Assembly: GCA_024686335.1 (NCBI GenBank) | Contig: JAILCI010000025.1 | Coordinates: 1 to 64,000, forward strand | DNA length: 64,000 nucleotides | Direction of reading: 5' to 3' | From: Bacteroidales bacterium | Lineage (GTDB): Bacteria > Bacteroidota > Bacteroidia > Bacteroidales > WCHB1-69 | In this document: one piece after another, positions 1 through 9,032 of the stretch | Layout: each line of letters opens with the position of its first letter | Numbering within the stretch: the first letter of the stretch is position 1 | Program-made: the position numbers and the translations under genes | The notes under the pieces: model-generated | Told to the model about the DNA's origin: nothing | Database searches by the model: none | Seen by the model: only the letters and a program-made list of their open reading frames with translations

Positions 1-90
1 ATGACCGATCTCTACCTCTTGAACTTTTTTTCTCTTGAAGCTCTCACTGAACCTCCGTCTCTGTTTTTCTTCTTTGTTTAGTCTTTCCAT
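1..90 (-). CDS. N-terminus of a transposase-like HTH protein (OrfA-type), truncated by window edge
   Basis: Minus strand from ATG at 90 reads MERLNKEEKQRRRFSESFKRKKVQEVEIGH and is open to the window edge; the xxFSESFKRKKVxEVE pattern resembles IS3-type OrfA N-termini. Only 30 codons visible. Confidence 0.45.
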   Translation of the reverse strand, partial: MERLNKEEKQRRRFSESFKRKKVQEVEIGH

Positions 91-149
91 TGTTAACCTG
101 TTTTTTTACAAAAAACGGTCAAGTTATTTCAGGCATTGACAGTTTTCAG

Positions 150-411
150 TTTTCTGTTATTTTTTGTGCCGATGTGTTTCGGTGCTCCTGTAGGGTCGAT
201 GCGTGCATCGACCATCATACGCAGAGGCATTTTGTAGAGACGCGCTACCAGCACGTCTCCAACGGCGATTAACGTAGCGGTTTTCAGTTATTTTTTGTGC
301 CGATGTGTTTCGGTGCTCCTATAGGGTCGATGCGTGCATCGACCATCATACGCAGAGGCATTTTGTAAACGCGCTACCAGCACGTCTCCAGCAGCGATTA
401 ACGGAGTGGTT
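150..411. repeat. Tandem direct repeat, 2 copies, period 131 bp, each with palindrome GGTCGATGCGTGCATCGACC
   Basis: Palindrome at 194-213 and 325-344; flanking gttattttttgtgccgatgtgtttcggtgctcct and catcatacgcagaggcattttgta / cgcgctaccagcacgtctcca are near-identical in both copies. Confidence 0.85.
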
Positions 412-433
412 TTTTCACAATTCAAAAAATTAC

Positions 434-441
434 TATTTTTG
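434..441 (+). promoter_or_regulatory. Bacteroidetes -7 box TATTTTTG upstream of pepC-like gene
   Basis: Matches TAnnTTTG, 53 bp upstream of ATG at 494. Confidence 0.45.
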
Positions 442-493
442 CGGCGCAATGGAATCCATTGCTGATGCAAGAAATATATAATATAGTAGAAAT

Positions 494-1900
494 ATGAAAA
501 AGATTATCATCTTATTATGCGGTCTGTTCATCTGCTTAGGCATGCAGGCGCAGGAAATCAGCAAGAATGGCGGTTTGACAAAAGACCAGCTGAAGACCAT
601 CCAGTCTTCATATAAAGCTTCCGGCTCCGACAAGGCATTACGCAACGCTGTCACCGGCAACGACATCAGCAAGTTGGCGCGCAACTACGAGAACGCCACT
701 GCTTTTGACGACCATTTCTCCAACAAAGTGAACTCCAAGGCCATCACCGACCAGCAGTCCTCTGGCCGTTGCTGGATGTTTACCGGTATGAACGTGCTCC
801 GTTCCAAGGCTATTGCCAAGTACGACCTGCCGGGTGATTTTCAGTTCTCCCAGTGTTACACCTTCTTCTGGGACCAGCTGGAGAAGTCCAACCTCTTCTT
901 GCAGTCTATCCTTGACAACCGTGCAAAGTCTATGGAAGACGAGACCGTTCAATGGCTCTTCAAGAATCCGCTTAGCGACGGTGGCCAATTCACCGGTGTT
1001 GCCAACCTCATCGACAAATATGGTATTGTACCCAGAGATGTGATGCCTGAGACCTACAGCAGCAATCACACTTCCCAAATGGCCAGCCTCATCAAACTGA
1101 AACTGCGTGAAGACGCCTTGACACTCCGCGAGATGGCCAACAACAAGAGCACTACAGAGAAGATGCTGCAAGACAAGAAAATCGAGATGTTGCAGACCAT
1201 TTACCGCATGTTAGTGTTCACTCTTGGCGAGCCGCCCACAGAGTTCACCTGGACACAGCGCGACAGCGACGGAAAGGTAGTCAGCACCGAGACCTACACT
1301 CCGTGGAGCTTCGCCGACAAGTTTGCCAACGAAGACTTCTCCACCTATTACATGATAATGAACGATCCTACCCGCGATTATTATAAGGTATATGAGATTC
1401 AACTCGACCGTCATGTTTATGACGGCGAGAACTGGAAATACCTCAACCTGCCCATGGAGGAGATTGCTGACATGGCCATTGCATCCATCAAAGACAGCAC
1501 CATGATGTACTTCTCCTGCGATGTAGGCAAGTTCCTCGACCGCGAGAAGGGCTACCTCGACGTCAACAACTTCGATTACGGCTCTCTCTTCAACACCACC
1601 TTTGGCATGAACAAGAAGCAACGCGTCTCCACTTACGCCAGCGGTTCCTCCCACGCCATGACGCTCTGCGCTGTCGACCTCGACCAAAACGGCAAACCAA
1701 TCAAGTGGATGGTTGAGAACAGCTGGGGCAACAAATCCGGCCATGACGGATTCCTCATCATGACCAACGAATGGTTCAACGAATATATGTTCCGATTGGT
1801 AGTAGAAGCCAAATATATCCCAGCCAAAACTCTGAAACTCTTTGATCAGAAGGCTATCCAACTGCCCGCATGGGATCCGATGTTCGCGCCAGAAGATTAA
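494..1900 (+). CDS. pepC: C1B-family aminopeptidase C / bleomycin hydrolase-like peptidase, secreted
   Basis: Signal peptide; QQSSGRCWMFTGMN (active Cys), SSHAMTLCAVD (His), VENSWGNKSGHDG (Asn). Confidence 0.85.
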   Translation: MKKIIILLCGLFICLGMQAQEISKNGGLTKDQLKTIQSSYKASGSDKALRNAVTGNDISKLARNYENATAFDDHFSNKVNSKAITDQQSSGRCWMFTGMNVLRSKAIAKYDLPGDFQFSQCYTFFWDQLEKSNLFLQSILDNRAKSMEDETVQWLFKNPLSDGGQFTGVANLIDKYGIVPRDVMPETYSSNHTSQMASLIKLKLREDALTLREMANNKSTTEKMLQDKKIEMLQTIYRMLVFTLGEPPTEFTWTQRDSDGKVVSTETYTPWSFADKFANEDFSTYYMIMNDPTRDYYKVYEIQLDRHVYDGENWKYLNLPMEEIADMAIASIKDSTMMYFSCDVGKFLDREKGYLDVNNFDYGSLFNTTFGMNKKQRVSTYASGSSHAMTLCAVDLDQNGKPIKWMVENSWGNKSGHDGFLIMTNEWFNEYMFRLVVEAKYIPAKTLKLFDQKAIQLPAWDPMFAPED

Positions 1901-1901
1901 G

Positions 1902-1950
1902 GAGACGGGAGATGTAAGATGTAAGATGTAAGACGGAAGACGGAAGATGT
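1902..1950. repeat. Heptanucleotide tandem repeat, consensus RAGAYGK, 7 units
   Basis: gagacgg gagatgt aagatgt aagatgt aagacgg aagacgg aagatgt directly after the pepC stop. Confidence 0.85.
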
Positions 1951-2058
1951 AGAATATAAGGCATAAAATAAATTAATAGATTAATAATTTCATAACTTCA
2001 TAGAAAAATTAAACTTGGGGCGGCTTTAAGCATCCAAAATAACCTTAAAAATAAATTC

Positions 2059-2481
2059 ATGATGAAAAAGATATTCTTCATAGGACTTTTCTTCCTGGCT
2101 ATCGGGTCAGCATTTGCACAGAATCCTGACGCCATTTGCGGTATCTACCACTCTAAGGATCCGTTCTCTAAAGAGGGTTCACAATGTGAGATCTACAAAG
2201 CAGCCAACGGCACTTATGAAGCCAAGGTAGTGTGGGTGGAGAACCCTAAGAAAAAGAATCAGTTAGGATTGGTTTTCATGACGGGCCTCACCTATAATGC
2301 AGAAGAGAACGAATACCAGAAGGGCAAACTGAAATATCCGGGCAAATCGGGTACCTACAAGACCTACATCCGTCTGACCAACAACAACAATACGATGAAG
2401 ATGAGAGGTTATTTAGGAGTCTCGCTCTTCGGTATGACCGTTGACTGGACGCGTGAGAGCGCTCTCCGCAAACAGGAATAG
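2059..2481 (+). CDS. DUF2147-family secreted protein
   Basis: Signal peptide; DAICGIYHSKD...EGSQCEIYKAANGTYEAKVVWVENP...GLVFMTGLTYN...MRGYLGVSLFGMTVDWTR is typical of DUF2147. Confidence 0.75.
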   Translation: MMKKIFFIGLFFLAIGSAFAQNPDAICGIYHSKDPFSKEGSQCEIYKAANGTYEAKVVWVENPKKKNQLGLVFMTGLTYNAEENEYQKGKLKYPGKSGTYKTYIRLTNNNNTMKMRGYLGVSLFGMTVDWTRESALRKQE

Positions 2482-2502
2482 AAGACAATCCGATGATAAA
2501 AT

Positions 2503-2538
2503 AAAAAAGGAATTCCGCTTTGGAATTCCTTTTTTTTT
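2503..2538. terminator. Rho-independent terminator
   Basis: aaaaaaGGAATTCCgctttGGAATTCCttttttttt after the DUF2147 gene. Confidence 0.8.
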
Positions 2539-2807
2539 ATTAAGGGACTATATACCTGATGGCACCTTTTACGCCCAAGTATGTTGCTAATAGACTTCTT
2601 TGAGGGAGACAAGGTCTTCATGGCAGGAAACTCCCATAGATATAATTCTTCAACTTTTCTCTTGATAGAAAAGTTGCCAAAAGATCAAGCCGACATGAAT
2701 CCCACCCGCGTGCTCTATGGGTAGATGCCTCGGTAAATCATGTTGGGGTTATTTTTTTGACTTTATACTCATCTTTGTTGTACCATCATGATAACTCCCA
2801 TTTTTTA

Positions 2808-2987
2808 TTACTCTTTTTTCGCTTTACAAGATTGCGAGCAGTTCGGGCAGTCGGCGCCACAGCCACAGCCGCAGTCCACAATGCCCTTCTTAGCTTTTCG
2901 GACACGTTGGATGGTCCTCACAACCGAATAGCCAACCGCGACCGCTACAATCAATATTACGATAACTTTCTGCCAATCCATAACCAT
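2808..2987 (-). CDS. FeoB-associated Cys-rich small membrane protein (59 aa)
   Basis: My translation: MVMDWQKVIVILIVAVAVGYSVVRTIQRVRKAKKGIVDCGCGCGADCPNCSQSCKAKKE*; one TM helix plus CxCxC..CxxC..C tail; starts 7 bp after the feoB stop. Too short for the ORF track. Confidence 0.85.
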   Translation of the reverse strand: MVMDWQKVIVILIVAVAVGYSVVRTIQRVRKAKKGIVDCGCGCGADCPNCSQSCKAKKE

Positions 2988-2993
2988 TCTGTT

Positions 2994-5498
2994 TTATAGC
3001 AACATGCCTATTTGATAAATCAGGAAGCAGATCAACCAAGCGATAAAGGTATTGAAGAATACCGTGAATGCGGCCCACTTGCCACCTGCCTCTTTGTAGA
3101 CTGCCGAGACGGTAGCCACACAAGGCACATAGAGCAAGATGAAAATCATAAAGCAGATAGAGACCAATGGCGTAAAGATTGGCTGTCCCTTCAGTTTGCC
3201 GGAAGTCCACTTCTGCTCATGAATACTCTTCTGCAATGCCGACGAGTTTTCATCCGCCTCAGCTTCAGCATGATAAAGGACACCCATAGAGGAGACAACG
3301 ATTTCCTTGGCGGCAAAACCGGTCAACAGGGAGACACTCATCTTCCAGTCAAATCCAAGCGGGCGGAAGACGGGAGAAACAACCTTGCCGATACGTCCCA
3401 AGTAGGAGTTCTCGGTTTGGACGACAGCGCGGTCGAGAGTCAGTTGGTCGATAGTCTCCGCCTTGACGGTCTCATCCATCGTATCATCAGCCTCCACCTG
3501 CTCAATCTGAGCGGTATAGGCGTCGATTTGCGGACTATGTTGCGGGAAGAACTCAAGAGCCCAAATGATTATGGTAGCCACGAGGATGACGGTACCCATC
3601 TTCTTGAGGTACTGCACACTCTTGTCCCACATGTGGATTACGGCATTGCGGAAGGTCGGGATACGATAAGGAGGCAATTCCATAACAAACTGTTCTGAAT
3701 CAGTCTTGAAAGAGATTTTCTTCATCAACAAAGATGTAAGAACAGCAACGACGATGCCGAGCAGATATATACCCGTGAGTATCAACCCCTTATAGAGTCC
3801 TGTAACGAAGAGACCTTGTGCTGAAGTAGTAAAGAGTGCTGAAATGAGCAGCAGATATACGGGGAGTCGTGCCGAACACGACATAAACGGCACAGTAATG
3901 ATAGTCAGAATACGGTCTTTTTTGTTCTCGAGAGTACGAGTAGCCATGATAGCGGGCACACTACAGCCAAAACCAATGATATAAGGGATAAACGACTTGC
4001 CATGCAGACCCATCTTGTGCATCAGTTTATCCATAATGAAGGCAGCACGAGCCATGTAACCAGTGTCTTCCAAAATAGAGATAAAGAAGAAGAGAATCAA
4101 GATGTTAGGTAAGAAAGAACAAACGCCACCGACACCCGCAATGATACCATCCACAATCAGATCTTTCAAAATACCGTCGGGCATAATGTTCGAGATACTG
4201 CTACCGAGCCAACCAAAGAACATCTCTAACCATTCTTGAGGATATGCACCTAAGATGAACGTCATCAGGAACATAAAGCAGAGGAAGAAGATGAGGATAG
4301 GAAATCCCAACCACTTATGTGTGATGAGTTTATCTACTGTATAAGCTCGCTGCTGACTACGGTCTTTACCAATCGTATATGTTTCTGCAAGAGCACCACG
4401 GATGAAGCCATACTTGGCACCGGAGATAACCGTAGAAGCATCTTCCTTATAACCTTTCTCCAGCAGGGCTCGTTGTTCGGCAGCCACTCTCTTCAAGGTT
4501 TCAATCTCATTATGTTCAGAGAAATCCTTGATGGTAGTCTCGTCATTCTCCAAAAATTTAATGGCGATGTAACGAGTCGGGTATTCCGTATCGTAACGAG
4601 TATCTTTTATGATAATCTGCTTGAGAATATCAATGCTCTTTTCAATCTCAGTTCCATAGTTGATATGGATATGCTTAGTCTTCTCTTCAAGGTTCTCATA
4701 GACCTCCACGATATTACGCATCACATCCTCAATACCAGTGCCTCGAGATGAGATGGTCGGCACGATGGGAAAACCGAGCATTTTGCTCAGCATCTCAACG
4801 TCGAGTTTATCGTTATTCTTCTCTAACTCATCGTACATATTGAGTGCCATCACCATCGGCATGTTCATGTCGATGAGCTGGGTGGTAAGAAAGAGATTAC
4901 GTTCGAGGTTAGAGGCATCCACAATATTGAGTACCACGTCTGGATGATCGTCGAAGATATGCTTACGGACATAGAGTTCTTCAGGAGTATAGTCTGTGAG
5001 GGAATATGTGCCAGGAAGATCGACAATACGGATGGTATAATCCTCATATTTAAAATAACCGGTCTTGGAATCGACGGTGACTCCACTATAGTTGCCCACC
5101 TTCTCGCGCATACCAGTAGCATGGTTGAAGAAAGAGGTCTTACCGCAGTTCGGATTACCCACGAGCGCCACAGAGATCGTCTTGCCTTTTTCGCCAAGGA
5201 TACGGATAACGTCCTCTGTGATAGTACCGTTAAAGGTATAATTATCAGCCACCTCCGCATCAATCGGGACCACCTCAATATGTTCGGCCTCAATACGGCG
5301 CAGAGAGACGTGGCTCTGCATAATCTCATACTCGATGGGATCTCTTAGCGGGGCATTCTTGATGACCTTCACCTTCTCGCCACGCACGAAGCCCAACTCC
5401 ATAAGGCGATGACGAAATCCGCCATAACCGCTAAGTCTTACGATGACACACTGGGAGCCTGTCGGCATATCCACCAGTCTAAGTCTCTGATCTTCCAT
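2994..5498 (-). CDS. feoB: Ferrous iron transporter, FeoA-FeoB fusion
   Basis: N-terminal FeoA/SH3-like domain (MPTGSQCVIVRLSGYGGFRHRLMELGFVRGEKVKV), then G-protein motifs GNPNCGKTS, DLPGTYSL, ALNMYDE, and FeoB core/Gate TM region. Confidence 0.95.
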   Translation of the reverse strand: MEDQRLRLVDMPTGSQCVIVRLSGYGGFRHRLMELGFVRGEKVKVIKNAPLRDPIEYEIMQSHVSLRRIEAEHIEVVPIDAEVADNYTFNGTITEDVIRILGEKGKTISVALVGNPNCGKTSFFNHATGMREKVGNYSGVTVDSKTGYFKYEDYTIRIVDLPGTYSLTDYTPEELYVRKHIFDDHPDVVLNIVDASNLERNLFLTTQLIDMNMPMVMALNMYDELEKNNDKLDVEMLSKMLGFPIVPTISSRGTGIEDVMRNIVEVYENLEEKTKHIHINYGTEIEKSIDILKQIIIKDTRYDTEYPTRYIAIKFLENDETTIKDFSEHNEIETLKRVAAEQRALLEKGYKEDASTVISGAKYGFIRGALAETYTIGKDRSQQRAYTVDKLITHKWLGFPILIFFLCFMFLMTFILGAYPQEWLEMFFGWLGSSISNIMPDGILKDLIVDGIIAGVGGVCSFLPNILILFFFISILEDTGYMARAAFIMDKLMHKMGLHGKSFIPYIIGFGCSVPAIMATRTLENKKDRILTIITVPFMSCSARLPVYLLLISALFTTSAQGLFVTGLYKGLILTGIYLLGIVVAVLTSLLMKKISFKTDSEQFVMELPPYRIPTFRNAVIHMWDKSVQYLKKMGTVILVATIIIWALEFFPQHSPQIDAYTAQIEQVEADDTMDETVKAETIDQLTLDRAVVQTENSYLGRIGKVVSPVFRPLGFDWKMSVSLLTGFAAKEIVVSSMGVLYHAEAEADENSSALQKSIHEQKWTSGKLKGQPIFTPLVSICFMIFILLYVPCVATVSAVYKEAGGKWAAFTVFFNTFIAWLICFLIYQIGMLL

Positions 5499-5507
5499 AT
5501 ATATCGA

Positions 5508-5558
5508 TTATAAATGTTACTCTTATTGCAGGTTGCAAAAGTGCAATAACATTTATAA
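5508..5558. promoter_or_regulatory. Long interrupted inverted repeat overlapping the feoAB promoter region
   Basis: TTATAAATG(ttactc)TTATTGCA - ggttgcaaaag - TGCAATAACATTTATAA: 17 complementary positions with a 6-nt bulge in the left arm. Confidence 0.55.
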
Positions 5559-5625
5559 GTAATATATCCCTAAAAATGATGATTTTAGAGGAATTGACTC
5601 ATAACTTATTTCGCGCGAGGATGCT

Positions 5626-5818
5626 ATGTGACAAACTGCGAGGACGCAGTTTGCTCCGTAATGACGCGGTTTGCTCCCACCATGTGACAAACTGCGGGGA
5701 CGCAGTTTGCTCCGTTAAGACGCAGTTTGCTCCGTTAGGTTACAGTTTGCCCCGCTATGTGACAAACTGCGGGGACGCAGTTTGCTCCGTCAGGTCGCAG
5801 TTTACTCCGTAACCAGGG
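5626..5818. repeat. REP-like palindrome cluster (AAACTGCG-RGGA-CGCAGTTT)
   Basis: Three full hairpins at 5633-5652, 5689-5708 and 5764-5783, each followed by gctccg, plus partial half-units. Confidence 0.85.
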
Positions 5819-7937
5819 CCAGGCTGATGCGTTTGCGGTCGAGTTCCACGCCGATGACGCGCACTGTAACTTGCTGATTAAGATGGACCACCTCAGAGGG
5901 ATGGGCAACGCGATGGTCGGCAAGTCGGCTGACATGGATGAGACCGTCTTGATGTACACCCACATCGACGAAGCAGCCGAAGTTGGTGATATTGGTGATG
6001 ATGCCGGGCAGTTCCATGCCGGGCTTGAGATCCTCAATTTTATGCACGTTTTTGTCGAACTCGAACATCTCGAAATGGGAGCGCGGGTCACGACCGGGCT
6101 TCTCCAGTTCCTGACGGATATCAGTCAATGTGGGGAGGCCAACCTTATCGGTCACGAAATCCTCCAGTTTAATCAGCTTGCGCAGTTTGGGTTGTTTCAT
6201 CAGTTCGGGGATGGTGCAACCGCAGCTGGCGGCCATTTTCTCCACGATATAATAGCTCTCAGGGTGAACGGCGCTATGATCGAGCGGATTCTCGGCATTA
6301 CGGATACGCAGGAAGCCGGCAGCCTGTTCAAAGGCCTTGGCGCCGAAACGAGGAACCTCCTTGAGTTCCTCACGACTGTTGAATGCACCGTGTTCATTAC
6401 GATAAGCAACGATGTTCTGCGCCAATGCTGGACCCACGCCAGAGACGTAGGAGAGCAGTTCCTTGCTGGCTGTGTTTAGTTCCACGCCTACCTGGTTGAC
6501 ACAGCTCTCGACCGTGGTGACAAGGCTCTCCTGGAGGCGTTTCTGATTCACATCGTGCTGGTACTGTCCCACCCCGATAGCTTTGGGGTCAATTTTGACG
6601 AGCTCAGCCAATGGATCCATAAGTCGGCGACCGATGGAAACAGCGCCACGCACGGTGACATCGTAGTTAGGAAACTCCTCGCGCGCCACTGGAGAGGCTG
6701 AATAGACGGAAGCGCCACTCTCGTTGACCATGTAGGCCTTCACATCCCGCTCAAAGGGAATATATTTTATGAAGTTCTCCGTCTCGCGTCCCGCGGTGCC
6801 GTTACCTATAGCAATGGCATCGACTTTGTATTGGGAAACGAGTCGTTTAAGCTTATCAGAAGCCAGTTTATATTGCGCTACTGGCGGATGAGGATAGATG
6901 GTTTCGTTGTAGAGGAGCTGTCCCTGCGGGTCAAGGATGACAATCTTACAACCCGTGCGGAATCCGGGATCAATGGCCAACGTAGTGACCTGTCCGAGCG
7001 GGGCAGCCATCAGCAGCTGACGGGCATTGTCGGTGAAGACCTGGATAGCTTCCGTGTCGGCTTTCTCCTTGTAGAACTTGCGCATCTCGGTCTCCATCTG
7101 GGGCTGGAGCAGACGTTTATAGGCATCTTGGGCGGCCATCCAGAGCTGCTCGGCGCAGTTAGAGTTATTGCGGATCAGCTTACGGCGGATGCTGGAGAGT
7201 GTCTTCTCCTCATCTGGTGCGATAGAGAGACGGAGTATGCCCTCCTCCTCGCCGCGCAACATGGCTAAGATTCTATGGGACGGCGCTTTAGGAAGAAACT
7301 CGCTGGCGTTATAATAGATACGGAATTTCTCGTTCTCGTCAACCTTGTCTTTAACCTGTTTGGAGGTAATACGGCTATGCTGGCGGAACGTGTTGCGCAG
7401 CATGGCACGCAGCTGGAGGTTCTCGCTCAGACGTTCGGCGAGGATGTCGCGTGCGCCAGCCAGGGCCGCCTCAGCATCGGGGACCTCCTTCTCGGGATTG
7501 ATGAACGGACGAACAGTCTTCTCCATATCGACAGGCTGTTGCTTGGAGAGTATCTTGGCCAAAGGTTCGAGACCGCGCTCCACAGCGACAGAGGCACGAG
7601 TCTTGCGTTTGGGCCGGTAGGGCAAGTAGATATCCTCGAGTTCGCTCATCGTATCTGCAGCCATCAACTGGGCTTCCAGTTCAGAAGTCAGTTTACCTTG
7701 TTCGCGGATGGAGTCAAGGATAGCCGCACGACGCTTCTCCAGATCCATCAAGCGGGCATACATCGTCTTAATCTGCTCAATCTGGACCTCATCCAGGCTA
7801 CCAGTCGCTTCCTTGCGATAACGGGAAATGAAGGGGATTGTAGCGCCACCGTTCAACAGTTCCAACGTGTTTTTCACCTGCTCTTCCTGCAGGTTCATCT
7901 CCTGGGCAATACGAGTCACGAAATCTTTTAATTCCAT
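5802..7937 (-). CDS. tex: Tex-family RNA-binding transcription accessory protein
   Basis: Tex N-domain, YqgF-like LAIDPGFRTGCK, HhH region (SYVSGVGPALAQNIVAYRNEHGAFNSREEL), C-terminal S1 domain (GIITNITNFGCFVDVGVHQDGLIHVSRL). Confidence 0.95.
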   Translation of the reverse strand: MELKDFVTRIAQEMNLQEEQVKNTLELLNGGATIPFISRYRKEATGSLDEVQIEQIKTMYARLMDLEKRRAAILDSIREQGKLTSELEAQLMAADTMSELEDIYLPYRPKRKTRASVAVERGLEPLAKILSKQQPVDMEKTVRPFINPEKEVPDAEAALAGARDILAERLSENLQLRAMLRNTFRQHSRITSKQVKDKVDENEKFRIYYNASEFLPKAPSHRILAMLRGEEEGILRLSIAPDEEKTLSSIRRKLIRNNSNCAEQLWMAAQDAYKRLLQPQMETEMRKFYKEKADTEAIQVFTDNARQLLMAAPLGQVTTLAIDPGFRTGCKIVILDPQGQLLYNETIYPHPPVAQYKLASDKLKRLVSQYKVDAIAIGNGTAGRETENFIKYIPFERDVKAYMVNESGASVYSASPVAREEFPNYDVTVRGAVSIGRRLMDPLAELVKIDPKAIGVGQYQHDVNQKRLQESLVTTVESCVNQVGVELNTASKELLSYVSGVGPALAQNIVAYRNEHGAFNSREELKEVPRFGAKAFEQAAGFLRIRNAENPLDHSAVHPESYYIVEKMAASCGCTIPELMKQPKLRKLIKLEDFVTDKVGLPTLTDIRQELEKPGRDPRSHFEMFEFDKNVHKIEDLKPGMELPGIITNITNFGCFVDVGVHQDGLIHVSRLADHRVAHPSEVVHLNQQVTVRVIGVELDRKRISLALVTE

Positions 7938-9032
7938 CTAATAAATGTTTTTTACAAACTTAGTTAAATATGCATTTATGATTTGAGAGTATTTATCCAA
8001 CTGCGAGGACGCAGTTGGCCCCGACCCGGAGCAATCCGCGTCCTCGCGGATTGGGTGATAGTGAAATGTTACGGTCCATGTAACAAATCTGGGTTCCTCT
8101 AACTGCGGGGACGCAGTTAACTCCTCTTGAGACGCAGTTGGCCCCGACCCGGAGCAATCCGCGTCCTCGCGGATTGGGTAATGCAGAAAAGTGAAAGACC
8201 ATGTGTCAGGTTTGCTGTCCTCTAACTGCGGGGACGCAGTTAGCTCCTTCGGGGACGCAGTTAACTCCTCTTGAGACGCAGTTGGCCCCGACCCGGAGCA
8301 ATCCGCGTCCTCGCGGATTGGGTGACACTGAAAACCACCTTCATCTACAATCATTTGCGGATTAGCTTCACACACATAAGGAATAGCATCATCCTTAATC
8401 CAGGCAATATTATTATCATTCGAGATAATATATTTCAGCACCTTTTTATAATGATCTTCCGAACGAATTATTCTATCAAAATATTCTGACTGCCAGACTC
8501 TTCCCTTACGATTCATTCTTTCATTTATTTTTTTGGCAGTAAAACTTTTTAAAGAATACATCACTTTATCCAGATTAAAACCATTATACAACTGTAAAAG
8601 TATATGGACATGATTAGGCATAACGACATAAGCCTTTAGATTGTATCTAACTTGATCAAAAAAAAGTAAAGCATCCTCCACAATTTTTCTATTGTCAGGA
8701 ATTTCCAAAATACAATCTCCATAATTATTATCGAGCCATTTATCCACCGTATTTATAAAGAGCTCAAAATATTCTTCACGCGCTTTCTCGTCCAAGGGTT
8801 GGGGATGCTTTTTCATCCACACTTCTTTTTCTTCTTTTAAACTAGCTAATTTGCACTGTGGAATGGAATCTGCCAACCTAAAAGTAATAAAAACATATTT
8901 ATAATCTTGATGCCAGTGAGGCAGATTGGTAGACCTGTGCAGATTACCTACATCGTTTATATCAAAATAAGGAAGAACGAAGTCTTCTATTTGGGGAATG
9001 GAGGATTGTAAGTCTCTTTTATCTGTTGTCAT
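7938..9032 (-). CDS. REP-associated tyrosine transposase (RAYT, Y1/IS200-like) with repeat-encoded C-terminal tail
   Basis: Y1-transposase motifs AYVVMPNHVHILLQL (HUH), SLKSFTAKKIN, GRVWQSEYFDRIIRSEDHYKKVLKYI; C-terminal repeats PIREDADCSGSGPTAS x3. Confidence 0.85.
   Translation of the reverse strand: MTTDKRDLQSSIPQIEDFVLPYFDINDVGNLHRSTNLPHWHQDYKYVFITFRLADSIPQCKLASLKEEKEVWMKKHPQPLDEKAREEYFELFINTVDKWLDNNYGDCILEIPDNRKIVEDALLFFDQVRYNLKAYVVMPNHVHILLQLYNGFNLDKVMYSLKSFTAKKINERMNRKGRVWQSEYFDRIIRSEDHYKKVLKYIISNDNNIAWIKDDAIPYVCEANPQMIVDEGGFQCHPIREDADCSGSGPTASQEELTASPKELTASPQLEDSKPDTWSFTFLHYPIREDADCSGSGPTASQEELTASPQLEEPRFVTWTVTFHYHPIREDADCSGSGPTASSQLDKYSQIINAYLTKFVKNIY
7997..8330. repeat. Tandem REP-doublet (REPIN/BIME-like) array inside the RAYT coding sequence
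   Basis: GGAGCAATCCGCGTCCTCGCGGATTGGG at about 8028, 8151 and 8295 (spacings 123 and 144 bp, both divisible by 3), each preceded by inverted GCAGTTGGCCCCGACCC units; extra AACTGCGGGGACGCAGTT hairpins. Confidence 0.9.

Noticed and set aside
90-470. Small ORFs 90-272 (+) and 288-470 (-)
   Set aside because: They lie in the 131-bp tandem repeats and promoter region; no coding character.
5576-5812. 78-aa ORF over the REP cluster before feoAB
   Set aside because: Translation consists of the palindrome repeats (TNCGDAVCSVKTQFAP...), has no RBS support and overlaps the tex end.
7990-8335. CRISPR-like appearance of the repeat array in 7990-8335
   Set aside because: Repeats are composite inverted hairpins with unequal spacing (123, 144 bp), the intervening sequences are similar to each other, the array is inside an ORF, and no cas genes are present.
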